NCBI GenBank assembly: GCA_009889515.1
Contig: WUQR01000139.1
Span: forward strand, 310,001-374,000
DNA: 64,000 bases
Reading direction: 5' to 3'
Origin: Nitrososphaerota archaeon
Lineage (GTDB): Archaea > Thermoproteota > Nitrososphaeria_A > Caldarchaeales > Calditenuaceae
The stretch's first letter is position 1; every line of letters starts with the position of its first letter. Below, one piece after another: positions 7,990 through 19,995 of the stretch. A model generated the notes under the pieces. That model saw only the letters and a list, made by a program, of their open reading frames with translations. It searched no databases and was not told the DNA's origin. The position numbers and the translations under genes are program-made.

Positions 7990-10134
7990 ATGGCCGGCTC
8001 GGTGAGGGCTTTCCTCGGAAGGGCGTCGGGCGTCTTCACAGGCTTGGACAGGAGGATCGGTGGCAAAGAGTTCTACGCGCCTCTGGCGGTGCTATTGATA
8101 GCGCTTGCAGTCACCTTCATGTCTAGGTCACTGCCTGCTAGGTGGGGTTTCATTTTAAGTGAGTTCGACCCCTGGTGGCACTTCAAGACAGCCACCATGA
8201 TCATTGAGAGGGGTTGGGCTGGTTTTTTTGAATTCGCAGGCCTCGTCGACAATAAGAGCTGGTACCCGACCGGACTCCAAGTTGGCAAGACCTTCTATCC
8301 CGGAGTCTCATTCACACTAGCTTTCATCTATCTTGCCCTCTCCTCCATCGGAGTTAATGTGAATTTAATCGAACTCGCATCCACCCTCCCGGTAGTATAT
8401 GGAGTTATAGCGGTGGTAGTCGCATTCTTACTCGCTAGATACGTTTTAGGTACAGGGCCGGCCATAGCCTCGGCCCTACTCCTATCCATAAGTTATGCAC
8501 ACATATCTAGGACGCATCTGGGGTGGCTTGATGACGAGGCTCTTGCTATCCCGCTCATGCATGCAGCCTTCCTGACATATCTCGCATCGATAAACGAGAA
8601 GAGGTCTATGAAGGGATCCATCGTCTTGGGATTGCTTACGGGGCTTCTACTTGGCTACACAGGCGCTACGTGGGGTGCACACAGGCTTCCAGTCATGATG
8701 GTCTTCCTCTTCACTGCGCTGCTCGTATTCATGGGGCGGTATAGGAGGCAGCTATTAGCCAGCTTCATACCACTGCTAGCCGCAACATCAATAATACTGA
8801 CAAGTGTCCCTAAGCTGGGCTTCTCGTACCTTTTCGAGATCACGCTTCTTTCAGGATATCTGTCACTGGCATATGTTGTGTTGGCTGAGGTGCTTTACAG
8901 ATATCTGGGATCTCAGAGAGCGGTAATAGCCCTGAGGGGGGTTGCTTTAGGCCTCATACTGCTTGTAGCTGGCTTGGTTGTCGCAGCTGTTGCCAATCTT
9001 CCAGGGCTGAAGTTCCTCTCAGTCGTGTTCCCACAGCTGAGGAGCGAGCTCGTGATAATAGCCTCGGTGGCCGAGAACCAGGCCGCTACTTGGTCTACAC
9101 TCTTCACAGATTTTGGACCAACGTTAATGCTAGTGCCTTTTGGGATCTACCTCCTGATCAGGAGGGCCGGAGACGGAGACCTGTTCTTCACACTTTACGC
9201 TGTCCTCTCTCTGTACTTTGCATCCTCGCTCGTTAGGCTGGCCCTACCCACCTCGCCCATCGTAGCAATCTTGGCCGGCTTTGTCCTAACCGAGATGCTT
9301 GCACTCGCCTCGCGAAATCTCGCCCCACCCCGTGGACCTCGGCTGAGGAAGACGAGTGAGAGGAGGTTTTTGATCGCCGTCCCGCTGATTGTCATGGCTT
9401 TGATATCGACACACTATCTCCCCCAGGCCATGGGGAACACTTGGGCATTCTCGTCTCTCGACGCCGCTTATACACCCAGTACGATAGCCTCTGCATCGCT
9501 TCCGACAGGCCGGAACTATGTGTTGAATGACTGGGTGCGTGCTGTTGAGTGGATGAGGAACAACCTTCCAGACAACGCAGTCGTAGCGGCATGGTGGGAC
9601 TATGGCAACTGGATATCGATAGTGGCTAACAAGACCTCGCTGGTAGATAACACGACAATAGACAGCCTAAAAATAGCCAAAGTAGGGTATGCATTCATGT
9701 CGCCGACCAACGTTAGTCTAAGGATCTTCAAAGAGTTGGGCGCGACGCATGTCCTCATATTCATCACTCACAGGCCACAGACGGGGGCTGGAGACTATCC
9801 TAGGCTCCTCTACTATGGGGACGAGTCTAAATGGTTCTGGATGCTGAGGATAGCCAATCAACATGCACGCGAGCTCGGACTGACGCCAATAGATGAGGAG
9901 TCGCTCCTCGGCCCCAACCGGGATCCTACGAATCCTACAGACAAGTTCTGGACGGATACCACGCTCGGTAGGCTGATACCGTTCAAGCCCAGGCAGACTA
10001 CAGACCAGTTCGGAAATATCATCACCGCATACTATTACGAGGAGCCTAAAGTGGAGGGTTATAGGCTGGTATTCTCATCATCGGCGCCCTACTCTAGCTT
10101 AGCTTATGTATACATCTACGAGATTACTGCCTAG
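7990..10134 (+). CDS. aglB: STT3/AglB oligosaccharyltransferase catalytic subunit
   Basis: A 714-residue membrane enzyme that transfers lipid-linked glycan to Asn in N-glycosylation sequons of surface proteins. The first external loop carries the acidic EFDPWWHFK segment, and a second acidic motif WLDDEA follows in the N-terminal membrane half. About a dozen hydrophobic helices run to residue 475. The soluble C-terminal domain has the hallmark WWDYGNW at about residue 534, which recognises the sequon. The gene stands alone with its own TATA box and overlaps the convergent PAC2 gene by four bases. Confidence 0.93.
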   Translation: MAGSVRAFLGRASGVFTGLDRRIGGKEFYAPLAVLLIALAVTFMSRSLPARWGFILSEFDPWWHFKTATMIIERGWAGFFEFAGLVDNKSWYPTGLQVGKTFYPGVSFTLAFIYLALSSIGVNVNLIELASTLPVVYGVIAVVVAFLLARYVLGTGPAIASALLLSISYAHISRTHLGWLDDEALAIPLMHAAFLTYLASINEKRSMKGSIVLGLLTGLLLGYTGATWGAHRLPVMMVFLFTALLVFMGRYRRQLLASFIPLLAATSIILTSVPKLGFSYLFEITLLSGYLSLAYVVLAEVLYRYLGSQRAVIALRGVALGLILLVAGLVVAAVANLPGLKFLSVVFPQLRSELVIIASVAENQAATWSTLFTDFGPTLMLVPFGIYLLIRRAGDGDLFFTLYAVLSLYFASSLVRLALPTSPIVAILAGFVLTEMLALASRNLAPPRGPRLRKTSERRFLIAVPLIVMALISTHYLPQAMGNTWAFSSLDAAYTPSTIASASLPTGRNYVLNDWVRAVEWMRNNLPDNAVVAAWWDYGNWISIVANKTSLVDNTTIDSLKIAKVGYAFMSPTNVSLRIFKELGATHVLIFITHRPQTGAGDYPRLLYYGDESKWFWMLRIANQHARELGLTPIDEESLLGPNRDPTNPTDKFWTDTTLGRLIPFKPRQTTDQFGNIITAYYYEEPKVEGYRLVFSSSAPYSSLAYVYIYEITA

Positions 10135-10889
10135 CCGATATAGGAGGGGGCCCCTCCCCTCCGCTCCATCTCTTCGAAGAACCTGCTGGCCTCTCTTAGG
10201 AGTTGCTGTTGCTTCTCAATCTCGGCGTCTAACTTAGACGTATCGACTGGTATCCCTAGATATCCGGATAGTATCGACAGTACCTTCTTCGCAGACGCTA
10301 GGTCTGGTGCGAGGCCCAAGGTGTCTGATATTAGGAGGTCCATGGGGATGCGGTGCAGGTGGAATCGTAGCATCAGCGAGGATGTGAGCCTATCCACGGG
10401 CAGCGTGTCTATGTTCGTTGCAGCTTTTGCCCCTAGGCGGATCAGCCGTCTAACCCTCTCCATATCCGTGGATGATGCGTAGACCTCGCCTGAAGCATTA
10501 ACCCGCCCGCTTGTTAGGACTACAAGGGCGCTGACCCTTGATGATGGGAGATAGTTGAGCAGAATCTCAGAAATCTCTTCACCAACCTCGGTTGTCTCAA
10601 CTATGAAGTTCCTCGTCACAATAAGTAATGCCTGCCTCTGGTTTGTGGGTGGTCTCGCTAGGTAGATCTCGATCTTGGGTGGGGCGGCGACCCCCTCGTT
10701 GTTTATCAAGGTTACTTGGGGGAAGTGAGGTGAGAGGATCTCCGCAGCCTTAACAGTCTCTAAACTCTCCTGCAAAATGCTTGAGACAATTAGTGCAACG
10801 ACTCCAGGCCCGCCGCCTGCATCAACGATTGTATACTCTACGTCGTCCGACGGTATTTGGATAAGCTTATTAAGCCTTGTCTCCCTCAA
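10131..10889 (-). CDS. PAC2 family protein (proteasome assembly chaperone-like)
   Basis: A 252-residue protein resembling the PAC2 / ATP-grasp superfamily proteins (COG1938/COG2047). It has an N-terminal segment VALIVSSILQESL, a central strand-rich core with VVLTSGRVN, and a C-terminal helical segment (about residues 190-245) with PVDTSKLDAEIEKQQ. In eukaryotes the related PAC2 helps assemble the 20S proteasome. The archaeal role is less certain. No proteasome gene is in the window. Family call moderately sure, role uncertain. Confidence 0.7.
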   Translation of the reverse strand: MRETRLNKLIQIPSDDVEYTIVDAGGGPGVVALIVSSILQESLETVKAAEILSPHFPQVTLINNEGVAAPPKIEIYLARPPTNQRQALLIVTRNFIVETTEVGEEISEILLNYLPSSRVSALVVLTSGRVNASGEVYASSTDMERVRRLIRLGAKAATNIDTLPVDRLTSSLMLRFHLHRIPMDLLISDTLGLAPDLASAKKVLSILSGYLGIPVDTSKLDAEIEKQQQLLREASRFFEEMERRGGAPSYIG

Positions 10890-10991
10890 GCCCTGTCTTT
10901 AATGCTGATCGACGGGCTATTAAATGCATCAACCGGCTCCACCATGTGTATGCAGGGTTATTGTTAAACCATATTCGTGTAGATATATGTG

Positions 10992-10999
10992 GTTTAAAT
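10992..10999 (+). promoter_or_regulatory. TATA box of the rhodanese gene
   Basis: The sequence gtttaaat lies 33-40 bases before the ATG at 11032, giving a predicted leader of about ten bases. It is preceded by an imperfect inverted repeat (aaaccatat ... atatgtggttt, about 10966-10995) that could bind a regulator. Confidence 0.4.
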
Positions 11000-11031
11000 A
11001 TTTCTATAATACAGACCTAATACGATAGCCC

Positions 11032-11877
11032 ATGAGCGAAAGGCAGGAATCACCGGTTCTCGTCTCCACTGAGTGGGTTGCGAAGAACCTAGATAGGCCC
11101 GACGTCAGGATTGTAGAAGTCGACTACGACCCTCAGACAGCCTATTACCAGGGGCATATCCGAGGTGCAGTCCTGTGGGACTGGAAGAAGGACATCAACG
11201 ACCCCATAGAGCGGAACATCATAAGCAAGGAGGGGTTCGAGCTTCTCTGCTCGCGGAGTGGAATCTCGAACGACACGCACATAGTCCTATACGGAGATTT
11301 CAATAACTGGTTCGCTGCCTTCGCATTCTGGGTTGCTAGGCTTTACGGCCACGAGAAGCTGAGCATAATGGATGGCGGGAGGAAGAAGTGGATAGCCGAG
11401 GAGAGGGAGCTGGTGAAGGAGGTACCAAACCCAGCCCCGACCACCTACAAGGTTACCAAGGTACGGTATGAGTATAGGGTTCTACTACCTGATGTCCGCG
11501 CAAGGCTTGGAAGCCCCACAGTGGCCCTAGTTGATGTGAGGTCTCCTGACGAGTACACTGGCAAAATCTTAGCGCCTCCCGAGTATCCTACAGAGCACGC
11601 GCAAAGGGGAGGCCACATACCTGGCGCGGTGAATATACCGTGGGCTAAGGCCCTTAACGAGGACGGCACATTCAAGCCAGTCGAGGAGTTGAGAAAGCTC
11701 TACCAGGGCTTGGGCGTGACTCCCGACAAAGAGGTGATAACCTACTGTAGAATAGGTGAGCGGTCATCCGTAACTTGGTTCGTTCTGAAGGAGCTGCTCA
11801 AATACCCCAAAGTCAGAAACTATGATGGAAGCTGGAGCGAGTGGGGTAACGTAGTTGGCACACCAATAGAAAAATAA
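11032..11877 (+). CDS. Thiosulfate sulfurtransferase, two rhodanese domains
   Basis: A 281-residue tandem rhodanese. The N-terminal domain (about 1-135) lacks the active Cys. The C-terminal domain (about 150-281) has the catalytic loop CRIGERSS with the Cys near residue 239, a six-residue loop of thiosulfate sulfurtransferase type. The enzyme moves sulfane sulfur from thiosulfate to an acceptor as a Cys persulfide. It lies 25 bases before a GcvH-like/TusA-like fusion gene, so the pair probably forms a sulfur-relay unit. Confidence 0.9.
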   Translation: MSERQESPVLVSTEWVAKNLDRPDVRIVEVDYDPQTAYYQGHIRGAVLWDWKKDINDPIERNIISKEGFELLCSRSGISNDTHIVLYGDFNNWFAAFAFWVARLYGHEKLSIMDGGRKKWIAEERELVKEVPNPAPTTYKVTKVRYEYRVLLPDVRARLGSPTVALVDVRSPDEYTGKILAPPEYPTEHAQRGGHIPGAVNIPWAKALNEDGTFKPVEELRKLYQGLGVTPDKEVITYCRIGERSSVTWFVLKELLKYPKVRNYDGSWSEWGNVVGTPIEK

Positions 11878-11902
11878 GTCAAAGAAGCAGGTATCTCAGA
11901 TC

Positions 11903-12580
11903 GTGATAGAGGAGATCCACGGCTGCGGATTCTCCAGAAACAACCTCTACTTTCTCGAAGAGATGCTGTGGCTCACCCCTATTCGTGACAGAGTATTCCA
12001 AGTCGGAATACTTCCAATTACTCAGACCCTTTGGGGAAAGATAACCTCTGTAAGAGTTAAGAAGCCCGGTGAAGAGGTTGCGGCGGACAGGGCTCTATGC
12101 CTTATCGAATCCCGGAGATTCTTAGGGAATATTAGGGCCCCCTTCGACCTAAGGGTAGAACGGGTCAATGCTGAGGCCGTTGAACGGCCATGGATTTTGC
12201 AGAGGGGCTTCTGTGATGCTGCTTGGCTCTGCGAGGTATCCGCCTTGAAGGATGACTGCCTGACGAGGTTGAAGGGGTGGAGTGAGGTAAGGGGAGAGGT
12301 GGAGAGGATGATCAGCGAGAAGGGCATAGTCTGTTTCAGAGAAGTTCCAGACTACGTGCACGCCGCGATTGGGATTGACTGCAGCCAGCTCCTTATGGTG
12401 CTCTCCGACAGGCTTGAAGGGCTCCCGGAGGGGAGCATCATCCACATAGTGGCCGACTATAATGAAGGAGCCGAGAGAGACTTGGAGAAGTGGAGCAGGA
12501 TCACGGGAAACGAGGTTCTGGACTTTAGGGTTGAGAAGAGGCTCGCCCACGCATTGATTCGCCGTAGGACCAAATCTTAG
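11903..12580 (+). CDS. GcvH-like domain fused to TusA-like sulfur carrier domain
   Basis: A 225-residue protein starting at GTG 11903. Residues about 30-118 follow the glycine-cleavage H protein. The lipoyl hairpin ESVKAASDIYAP of E. coli GcvH corresponds to ESRRFLGNIRAP here (residues 69-80), so the lipoylated Lys is replaced by Arg72. Residues about 155-222 align with TusA: the sulfur-carrying Cys is kept as C160 but the CPxP motif reads CSQL. HIVADYNEGAERDLEKW and TGNEVL match the TusA core. The protein follows the rhodanese gene and is probably co-transcribed. I infer a persulfide-carrying partner of the rhodanese. The H-like half cannot carry lipoate at the usual site. Confidence 0.75.
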   Translation: MIEEIHGCGFSRNNLYFLEEMLWLTPIRDRVFQVGILPITQTLWGKITSVRVKKPGEEVAADRALCLIESRRFLGNIRAPFDLRVERVNAEAVERPWILQRGFCDAAWLCEVSALKDDCLTRLKGWSEVRGEVERMISEKGIVCFREVPDYVHAAIGIDCSQLLMVLSDRLEGLPEGSIIHIVADYNEGAERDLEKWSRITGNEVLDFRVEKRLAHALIRRRTKS

Positions 12581-12589
12581 CTCGGGAAT

Positions 12590-12598
12590 TAAATTTTT
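12590..12598 (+). promoter_or_regulatory. TATA box of the SIS-domain gene
   Basis: The A/T run taaattttt lies about 30 bases before the ATG at 12626, which implies a leaderless transcript. Confidence 0.4.
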
Positions 12599-12625
12599 AT
12601 TCCACGAGTCTCTTCTCCGCTTTGA

Positions 12626-13783
12626 ATGGTGTTACTGAAGAGTAGCCTCGGCTATATGAACAGCGTTATTCAAAACCTCTCAGAGATAGACCTGAACCAG
12701 GCGGCGGAGCTATACCGGGACCTAAAGTCGGCCGGAGTAATTGTACCCCACGGTGAGGGAAGGAGTAAGGGGGCCGTAAGCATAATCTGCAGCGAGCTCG
12801 CGAAGATGGATCGCGGAAAGGTTGTCGTTGACAGGAGCGATGTTGGTTTTCCTGATCGGAGTTTTGACTTGGCAGCGCCCAAGCTTAAGCAGAGGTTCGG
12901 CAGGGTCAGCCTCTTGATACTATCGGGTAGCGGCAGGTCGCTTATGCCCCTCGTCGATGCGCAGAAGCTGGCGCTTGCGATCTCAAGGTCCGAGAAGATG
13001 GGAGACTATACGATAGATGTTGTTACAAGCGATCCTGACTCACCTCTGGGCAAGCTTGGTCAGAAGTATGGGTCGTGCACCCGTGTTAAGGGGCGTACTG
13101 TCTCTGAGGAGAATTCCTCGACCTCCGAGTTTAAGCAGTATGGTATTCTTGAGGACGTCTTTATTCTGGGGGCCTCGGTTCTCCTCCAAGCAGTTGCGGA
13201 GTGTATCTATGAGGACAGCGGCCCTCTCAACATCTCCGAGAAGATAAACCAGTTAATGGTGGAGACCAACGAGGTTGTAGAGAATGTGATAAAGTCTGAC
13301 TTTATGCACTGGATTGTCGAACTGTTGGAGCGGAGGAATACGTGCTTCTTGGCTGGGCTTGGTAGTAGTCAGGAGGTAGCAAGGATGACTGGCGTGAGGC
13401 TTGGGCATGTGAAGAGGGCGATTGGCGACCACGTCTACGTGGCGGGGGATACTAATGTGCCGCCTCCAAGGGCTGGGGATATTCTCATCGCGATCTCGCA
13501 CAGTGGTGAGACCGAGGTCGTCGCATCTTGGTGTAGGACTTTTAAGAAGATGGGTGGATACGTCGTCTCAATAGTGGGTGCTAAGGACTCAACAATAGGC
13601 TCCCTATCGGATCAAACACTCTACATACCTTCAAGATACTCGCCTGGGCGGCCGAACGACTTCTACCTAAAGGCCGCGTTTGCCACCAGCCCACTCCCGC
13701 TATACTTGGTTGACAGGCTGCAGGAGAGAGGTCTCAAGCTTCCGGAATACATACTCCGCTGGTACCACTCGATAATGGCCTGA
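12626..13783 (+). CDS. Double SIS-domain sugar isomerase-like protein
   Basis: A 385-residue protein with two sugar isomerase (SIS) folds. The first, about residues 35-170, has LLILSGSGRSLMPL in place of the usual SGSGET phosphosugar loop. The second, about residues 225-345, keeps FLAGLGSSQEVA and ISHSGETEVV and resembles 6-phospho-3-hexuloisomerase. It probably acts on, or senses, a phosphosugar. The exact substrate is not clear, and glucosamine-6-phosphate synthase-type isomerases are an alternative. It is transcribed from its own promoter, apart from the sulfur genes upstream. Confidence 0.65.
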   Translation: MVLLKSSLGYMNSVIQNLSEIDLNQAAELYRDLKSAGVIVPHGEGRSKGAVSIICSELAKMDRGKVVVDRSDVGFPDRSFDLAAPKLKQRFGRVSLLILSGSGRSLMPLVDAQKLALAISRSEKMGDYTIDVVTSDPDSPLGKLGQKYGSCTRVKGRTVSEENSSTSEFKQYGILEDVFILGASVLLQAVAECIYEDSGPLNISEKINQLMVETNEVVENVIKSDFMHWIVELLERRNTCFLAGLGSSQEVARMTGVRLGHVKRAIGDHVYVAGDTNVPPPRAGDILIAISHSGETEVVASWCRTFKKMGGYVVSIVGAKDSTIGSLSDQTLYIPSRYSPGRPNDFYLKAAFATSPLPLYLVDRLQERGLKLPEYILRWYHSIMA

Positions 13784-13851
13784 ACGCGTAGACTTTATCC
13801 GGCTGGTGGTGCCGGGCCTCCATAATGATTAGTATCATATAGTGGTAGGCG

Positions 13852-15045
13852 TTACTCCTTGAGTTCCCGCGCCACGCGTCGCCAAACACTCAAGACTATC
13901 AACGCGGCCGCTAGTGGAGGTATTACTCCGTATAGGATGAAAAAGCCTTCCCAGCCAATCGTCGCAACGTAGAGGGATGTTAGTGGAGCGCCTAGAGCAA
14001 CGCCTAGGAGGCTTGCTGACTGGTTGAGGCCCGAGCCAAGCCCCCTGACCTCTTGGGGAAGCGTTACTACGAGGTAGCTTGACGAGAAGATTACTGTCCC
14101 TAGCGCGAGGCCGAATATTATCGAGGAGATGACTCGCGTGAGAGTTACGCCGGCCCCAAACTCTAGCGCGAGGGCCGTTGTCATTGATGCCAGTAGGCCG
14201 ATGATGAGAGGCACTAGCGGTGTTCTTCTCTCGGCGAGCCTCGCCGATATTGGAAATATCGGGATTGAGACGGCGGTGGAGACGGCCATGAAGAGTCCTA
14301 TCTGAGCGGCCGCGCCCCTCTCGTCCAGCCCGAACCTGTCTATCAGTATTGTTGGGAGGGTGCCGACCACCCCGCCAATCAGCAGGTACATGCTCAGCAT
14401 GCCTATCATGGATACGGCGACACGCCTCGCATGAACTCCACCGATTCGCGCACCACCTCGCACGCGATTCTTTGAGGTCGGTGGTGAGGGCAGGCCCCTG
14501 AGAGTAGCTATTAAACTGGCTACAACCAGTGCTCCAATCACTGCGTAGACTGCATGGAATCCTAGAGTGGAGACCAAGCCGGCCGACGAGCCTGAGCCTA
14601 GGACTATGGCTACGGCCACAAATATCCAGAAGAAGCTTAAGGGGCGTCCCACACTCTTAGAGAAGAGGTCTCCTATCAAGGCTAGGGCTGACGGCACTAT
14701 GAAGGAGTCGAATACCGCGTGGAGAATCCTAGCAGCGAGTAGGATGCTGGGGGCTGGTGAGACAGCATATAGAGTCATTGCGAGAAGGTCGCCGGCCAGG
14801 CCCATAACCATGGCCCTCCTACGGCCGAGTATGTCGGAGAAATAACCCGCGAGGACTATCATGGGTATTGCTATGATGGAGTAGGAGCCTGCAATCAGTC
14901 CAGCCCAGAATGCGTCGGCGTTGAGGGCCCTCGCATGAGACGCTATCACGGGAGAGATCATCGACGTATCAATTAATGCGACGAAACCCACCGCGCCGAG
15001 GACAGCGTAGACGCTCTTAGAATATCCACCAATAACCTGTACCAT
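13852..15045 (-). CDS. Major facilitator superfamily transporter
   Basis: A 397-residue protein with about twelve hydrophobic segments. An MFS loop 2-3 motif is visible, AGYFSDILGRRRAM at about residues 61-74, just after the second membrane helix. The layout resembles drug:proton antiporters of the DHA type. The substrate is not known. The gene lies immediately downstream of the 23S rRNA processing stem on the same strand, 84 bases from it. Its codon use looks ordinary for the window. Confidence 0.8.
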   Translation of the reverse strand: MVQVIGGYSKSVYAVLGAVGFVALIDTSMISPVIASHARALNADAFWAGLIAGSYSIIAIPMIVLAGYFSDILGRRRAMVMGLAGDLLAMTLYAVSPAPSILLAARILHAVFDSFIVPSALALIGDLFSKSVGRPLSFFWIFVAVAIVLGSGSSAGLVSTLGFHAVYAVIGALVVASLIATLRGLPSPPTSKNRVRGGARIGGVHARRVAVSMIGMLSMYLLIGGVVGTLPTILIDRFGLDERGAAAQIGLFMAVSTAVSIPIFPISARLAERRTPLVPLIIGLLASMTTALALEFGAGVTLTRVISSIIFGLALGTVIFSSSYLVVTLPQEVRGLGSGLNQSASLLGVALGAPLTSLYVATIGWEGFFILYGVIPPLAAALIVLSVWRRVARELKE

Positions 15046-15129
15046 TTACGTGGAATCACCAATCCAGATGATATAAACATGTCTAACCCCGCCAGAGCTA
15101 AAGGCAGCAAAATAGAGAGAATAGAGACG

Positions 15130-15157
15130 AGGTGTGTGGAGCGTTTTAGCGTAGGCC
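15130..15157 (-). other. 3' half of the pre-23S rRNA bulge-helix-bulge processing stem
   Basis: Read on the minus strand, this is a 7-base inner arm (ggcctac), gcta, the bulge aaa, then a 14-base outer arm. It pairs with 18243-18270 to give a 14-bp outer helix, a 4-bp central helix and a 7-bp inner helix, with three-base bulges on opposite strands. This is the classic substrate of the archaeal splicing endonuclease, which frees pre-23S rRNA. Confidence 0.85.
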
Positions 15158-15165
15158 CCGCCCGG

Positions 15166-18235
<3,070 letters not shown>

Positions 18236-18242
18236 AAGGCGC

Positions 18243-18270
18243 GGCCTACTTCGCCACGCTCCACACACCT
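18243..18270 (-). other. 5' half of the pre-23S rRNA bulge-helix-bulge processing stem
   Basis: On the minus strand this is a 14-base outer arm (18257-18270), tggc, the bulge gaa (18250-18252) and gtaggcc. It pairs with 15130-15157. Cleavage in the two bulges would release a pre-23S of about 3.1 kb, from near 18251 to near 15145. The central tggc/gcta helix includes one G-U pair. Confidence 0.85.
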
Positions 18271-18314
18271 CTGCAGCGCGGTCATAGGGAAGTTTAAGCC
18301 TCCTCCCGCATTCA

Positions 18315-18344
18315 TGCCCTTCAGGACTTCACGGCTGAAGGGCA
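18315..18344 (-). repeat. Perfect 10-bp hairpin in the 23S rRNA leader
   Basis: tgcccttcag (18315-18324) and ctgaagggca (18335-18344) form a perfect inverted repeat with a ten-base loop. It lies between the predicted transcription start near 18358 and the BHB stem, so it would fold in the external leader of the pre-23S transcript. Confidence 0.6.
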
Positions 18345-18381
18345 AACATCGCTGTGCGCAATAGAGTAGTATGGGCTGTTA

Positions 18382-18389
18382 CTTATAAA
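18382..18389 (-). promoter_or_regulatory. TATA box of the 23S rRNA gene
   Basis: Minus-strand tttataag within the A/T-rich stretch ggtataaatttataagt. It predicts a transcription start near 18358, about 120 bases before the mature 23S 5' end. It lies just beyond the 3' end of the upstream synthase gene, in line with a dedicated promoter for an unlinked 23S gene. Confidence 0.65.
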
Positions 18390-18406
18390 TTTATACCGGG
18401 TAAGCG

Positions 18407-19813
18407 CTAGTCTGTGATTAATACTCTGAGCTCCTCTATCTCTTCTTGGAAGCTCGATCTGAGCTTGTCGACTAGGTTGACCCCGTTTATCCTGAGGCGT
18501 CCCTTAATAACGATGTCCACGTCCCCGTATACTTCGTCGATGGACTCTACCTCCTCCCATGTTGAGAGCTCTTGAACAATCTGTAGCGCATCTGCTTGTG
18601 GGCGGAGCTTTAGGAGGATGTAGGCCCGCTCCTCTCCGAAGAATCGTCTCACCAGGTCTTCTCTGATCTCGCGTCCTAAGGCCTCGCTAAGGTATCGGGC
18701 TAGCTCTTTTGGAGAGCCCTTCCTCCCAGTAGCCGCAACCCTCTTGACGATCTCCTCTACAATCCTCCTGGCATCTACCTCGTTCAAGTCGTGGCCGTTT
18801 AGCTTAGCTATCTCGAGAATCAGCTTGTGGCTCATGTATGGGCTCACAGCATATTTCACGGCATCCACATCATATTCGAGCTTCTTTCGCGGCATGTATC
18901 CTTCAGGCCTCTTGATGACCATGGACTGGTGGACGCCCGCCCTGATGGTCCTCGCCTCCTCTGAGAGGGGGTGCCGCCAAGGAATCTGCACACCGGTAAG
19001 CCTGGAGAACTCGCGATAAATCCGCGCCAGCTCCTCCCGCCTCACTCCAAGGTCATAGCCATAGACATCTTGTAGCGGCGCTACAACCTCGTAGAGGTCC
19101 GCTATTCCATTTCTATCACCTATACCTAAAATTGTAACATGCGCCTCAGCAGCCCCCGCAAGTATAGACTCGATGGTGTTAGCTGATGCGAGGCCATAGT
19201 CGTTGTGGAAGTGGGCGGCGACTGGGAGGCGGCTCCTCTCGATACAATACTCTATGAACTTCCTAGCATCGCGTGGCGTCATGAGACCAGCTGTATCAGG
19301 CACGCTGAGAAGTGTCGCGCCAGCAGACTTCAGCTCACCGGTAAACCTGAGTAGGTCGTCGAGGACGTCGAAGTTGCGTTCGGTGAAGAGTCGCGACGCA
19401 TCCTCGTAGGTCACTCGGACATACTGGAGCCCCAAAGGCTTGACAAGCTCAACCGCCTCCAACATCCTAGTCTTAGCATCATCATAGTTCATACCACCTA
19501 GCTTGTAGTCTAGGTGCAGTTGGGAGACGGCCAAGTATAGGGCAACCCCGTACAGGTTATACCTACTCATCGCCTCGATATCGTTCCTATATGCGCGCCC
19601 ATGCATCACGACCTGGACGCCGTTATCACCCAAGAAGTTGACCAATTTTGCACCGTCCTCGTAAGACGTCCTTGGAGGATAGTCGACAGTCACTTCAACC
19701 CGCTTCAGGCCCGCCTCCACCAGTAGGCTGGCGACCCTGAGCTTCTTCTGGATGGGTAACACCTTGTAGAGCTCGCCTTCCCTCAGTGTGGAGTCGAGGA
19801 GGACGGTTGGCAA
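18407..19813 (-). CDS. Homocitrate/2-isopropylmalate synthase-family enzyme with C-terminal RAM domain
   Basis: A 468-residue enzyme of the DRE-TIM metallolyase family. The N-terminal barrel starts with VLLDSTLREGE (family metal and acid signature), and the metal-binding HFHND lies near residue 203. The last 75 residues or so, starting near AYILLKLRP, look like an Lrp/AsnC-type RAM ligand-binding domain, ending GDVDIVIKGRL. The RAM arrangement is known from archaeal LysS-type homocitrate synthase, which is feedback-inhibited by lysine. Isopropylmalate or citramalate synthase activity is the alternative. LeuC and LeuD lie 6 kb away but in another transcription unit. Confidence 0.8.
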   Translation of the reverse strand: MPTVLLDSTLREGELYKVLPIQKKLRVASLLVEAGLKRVEVTVDYPPRTSYEDGAKLVNFLGDNGVQVVMHGRAYRNDIEAMSRYNLYGVALYLAVSQLHLDYKLGGMNYDDAKTRMLEAVELVKPLGLQYVRVTYEDASRLFTERNFDVLDDLLRFTGELKSAGATLLSVPDTAGLMTPRDARKFIEYCIERSRLPVAAHFHNDYGLASANTIESILAGAAEAHVTILGIGDRNGIADLYEVVAPLQDVYGYDLGVRREELARIYREFSRLTGVQIPWRHPLSEEARTIRAGVHQSMVIKRPEGYMPRKKLEYDVDAVKYAVSPYMSHKLILEIAKLNGHDLNEVDARRIVEEIVKRVAATGRKGSPKELARYLSEALGREIREDLVRRFFGEERAYILLKLRPQADALQIVQELSTWEEVESIDEVYGDVDIVIKGRLRINGVNLVDKLRSSFQEEIEELRVLITD

Positions 19814-19995
19814 GGTTGTGTTTTACTAGTTAGGCTAGAATTTAAAACTTATTCGACAATTGCATACTGGCAATTTACGTCTCAAAGCCTTAAAAACGGG
19901 AGAAACCCCCGTCCAGATGACAATATATAGAAACAGCTCAGAGGCCACCATAAAGCTATATCTACTGGGTACAGACTCTCCTTTTGTGGGCAATA

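Noticed and set aside
10131-10134. Four-base convergent overlaps (also 1891-1894) as possible regulatory signals
   Set aside because: Short convergent overlaps are common in compact archaeal genomes and show nothing special here.
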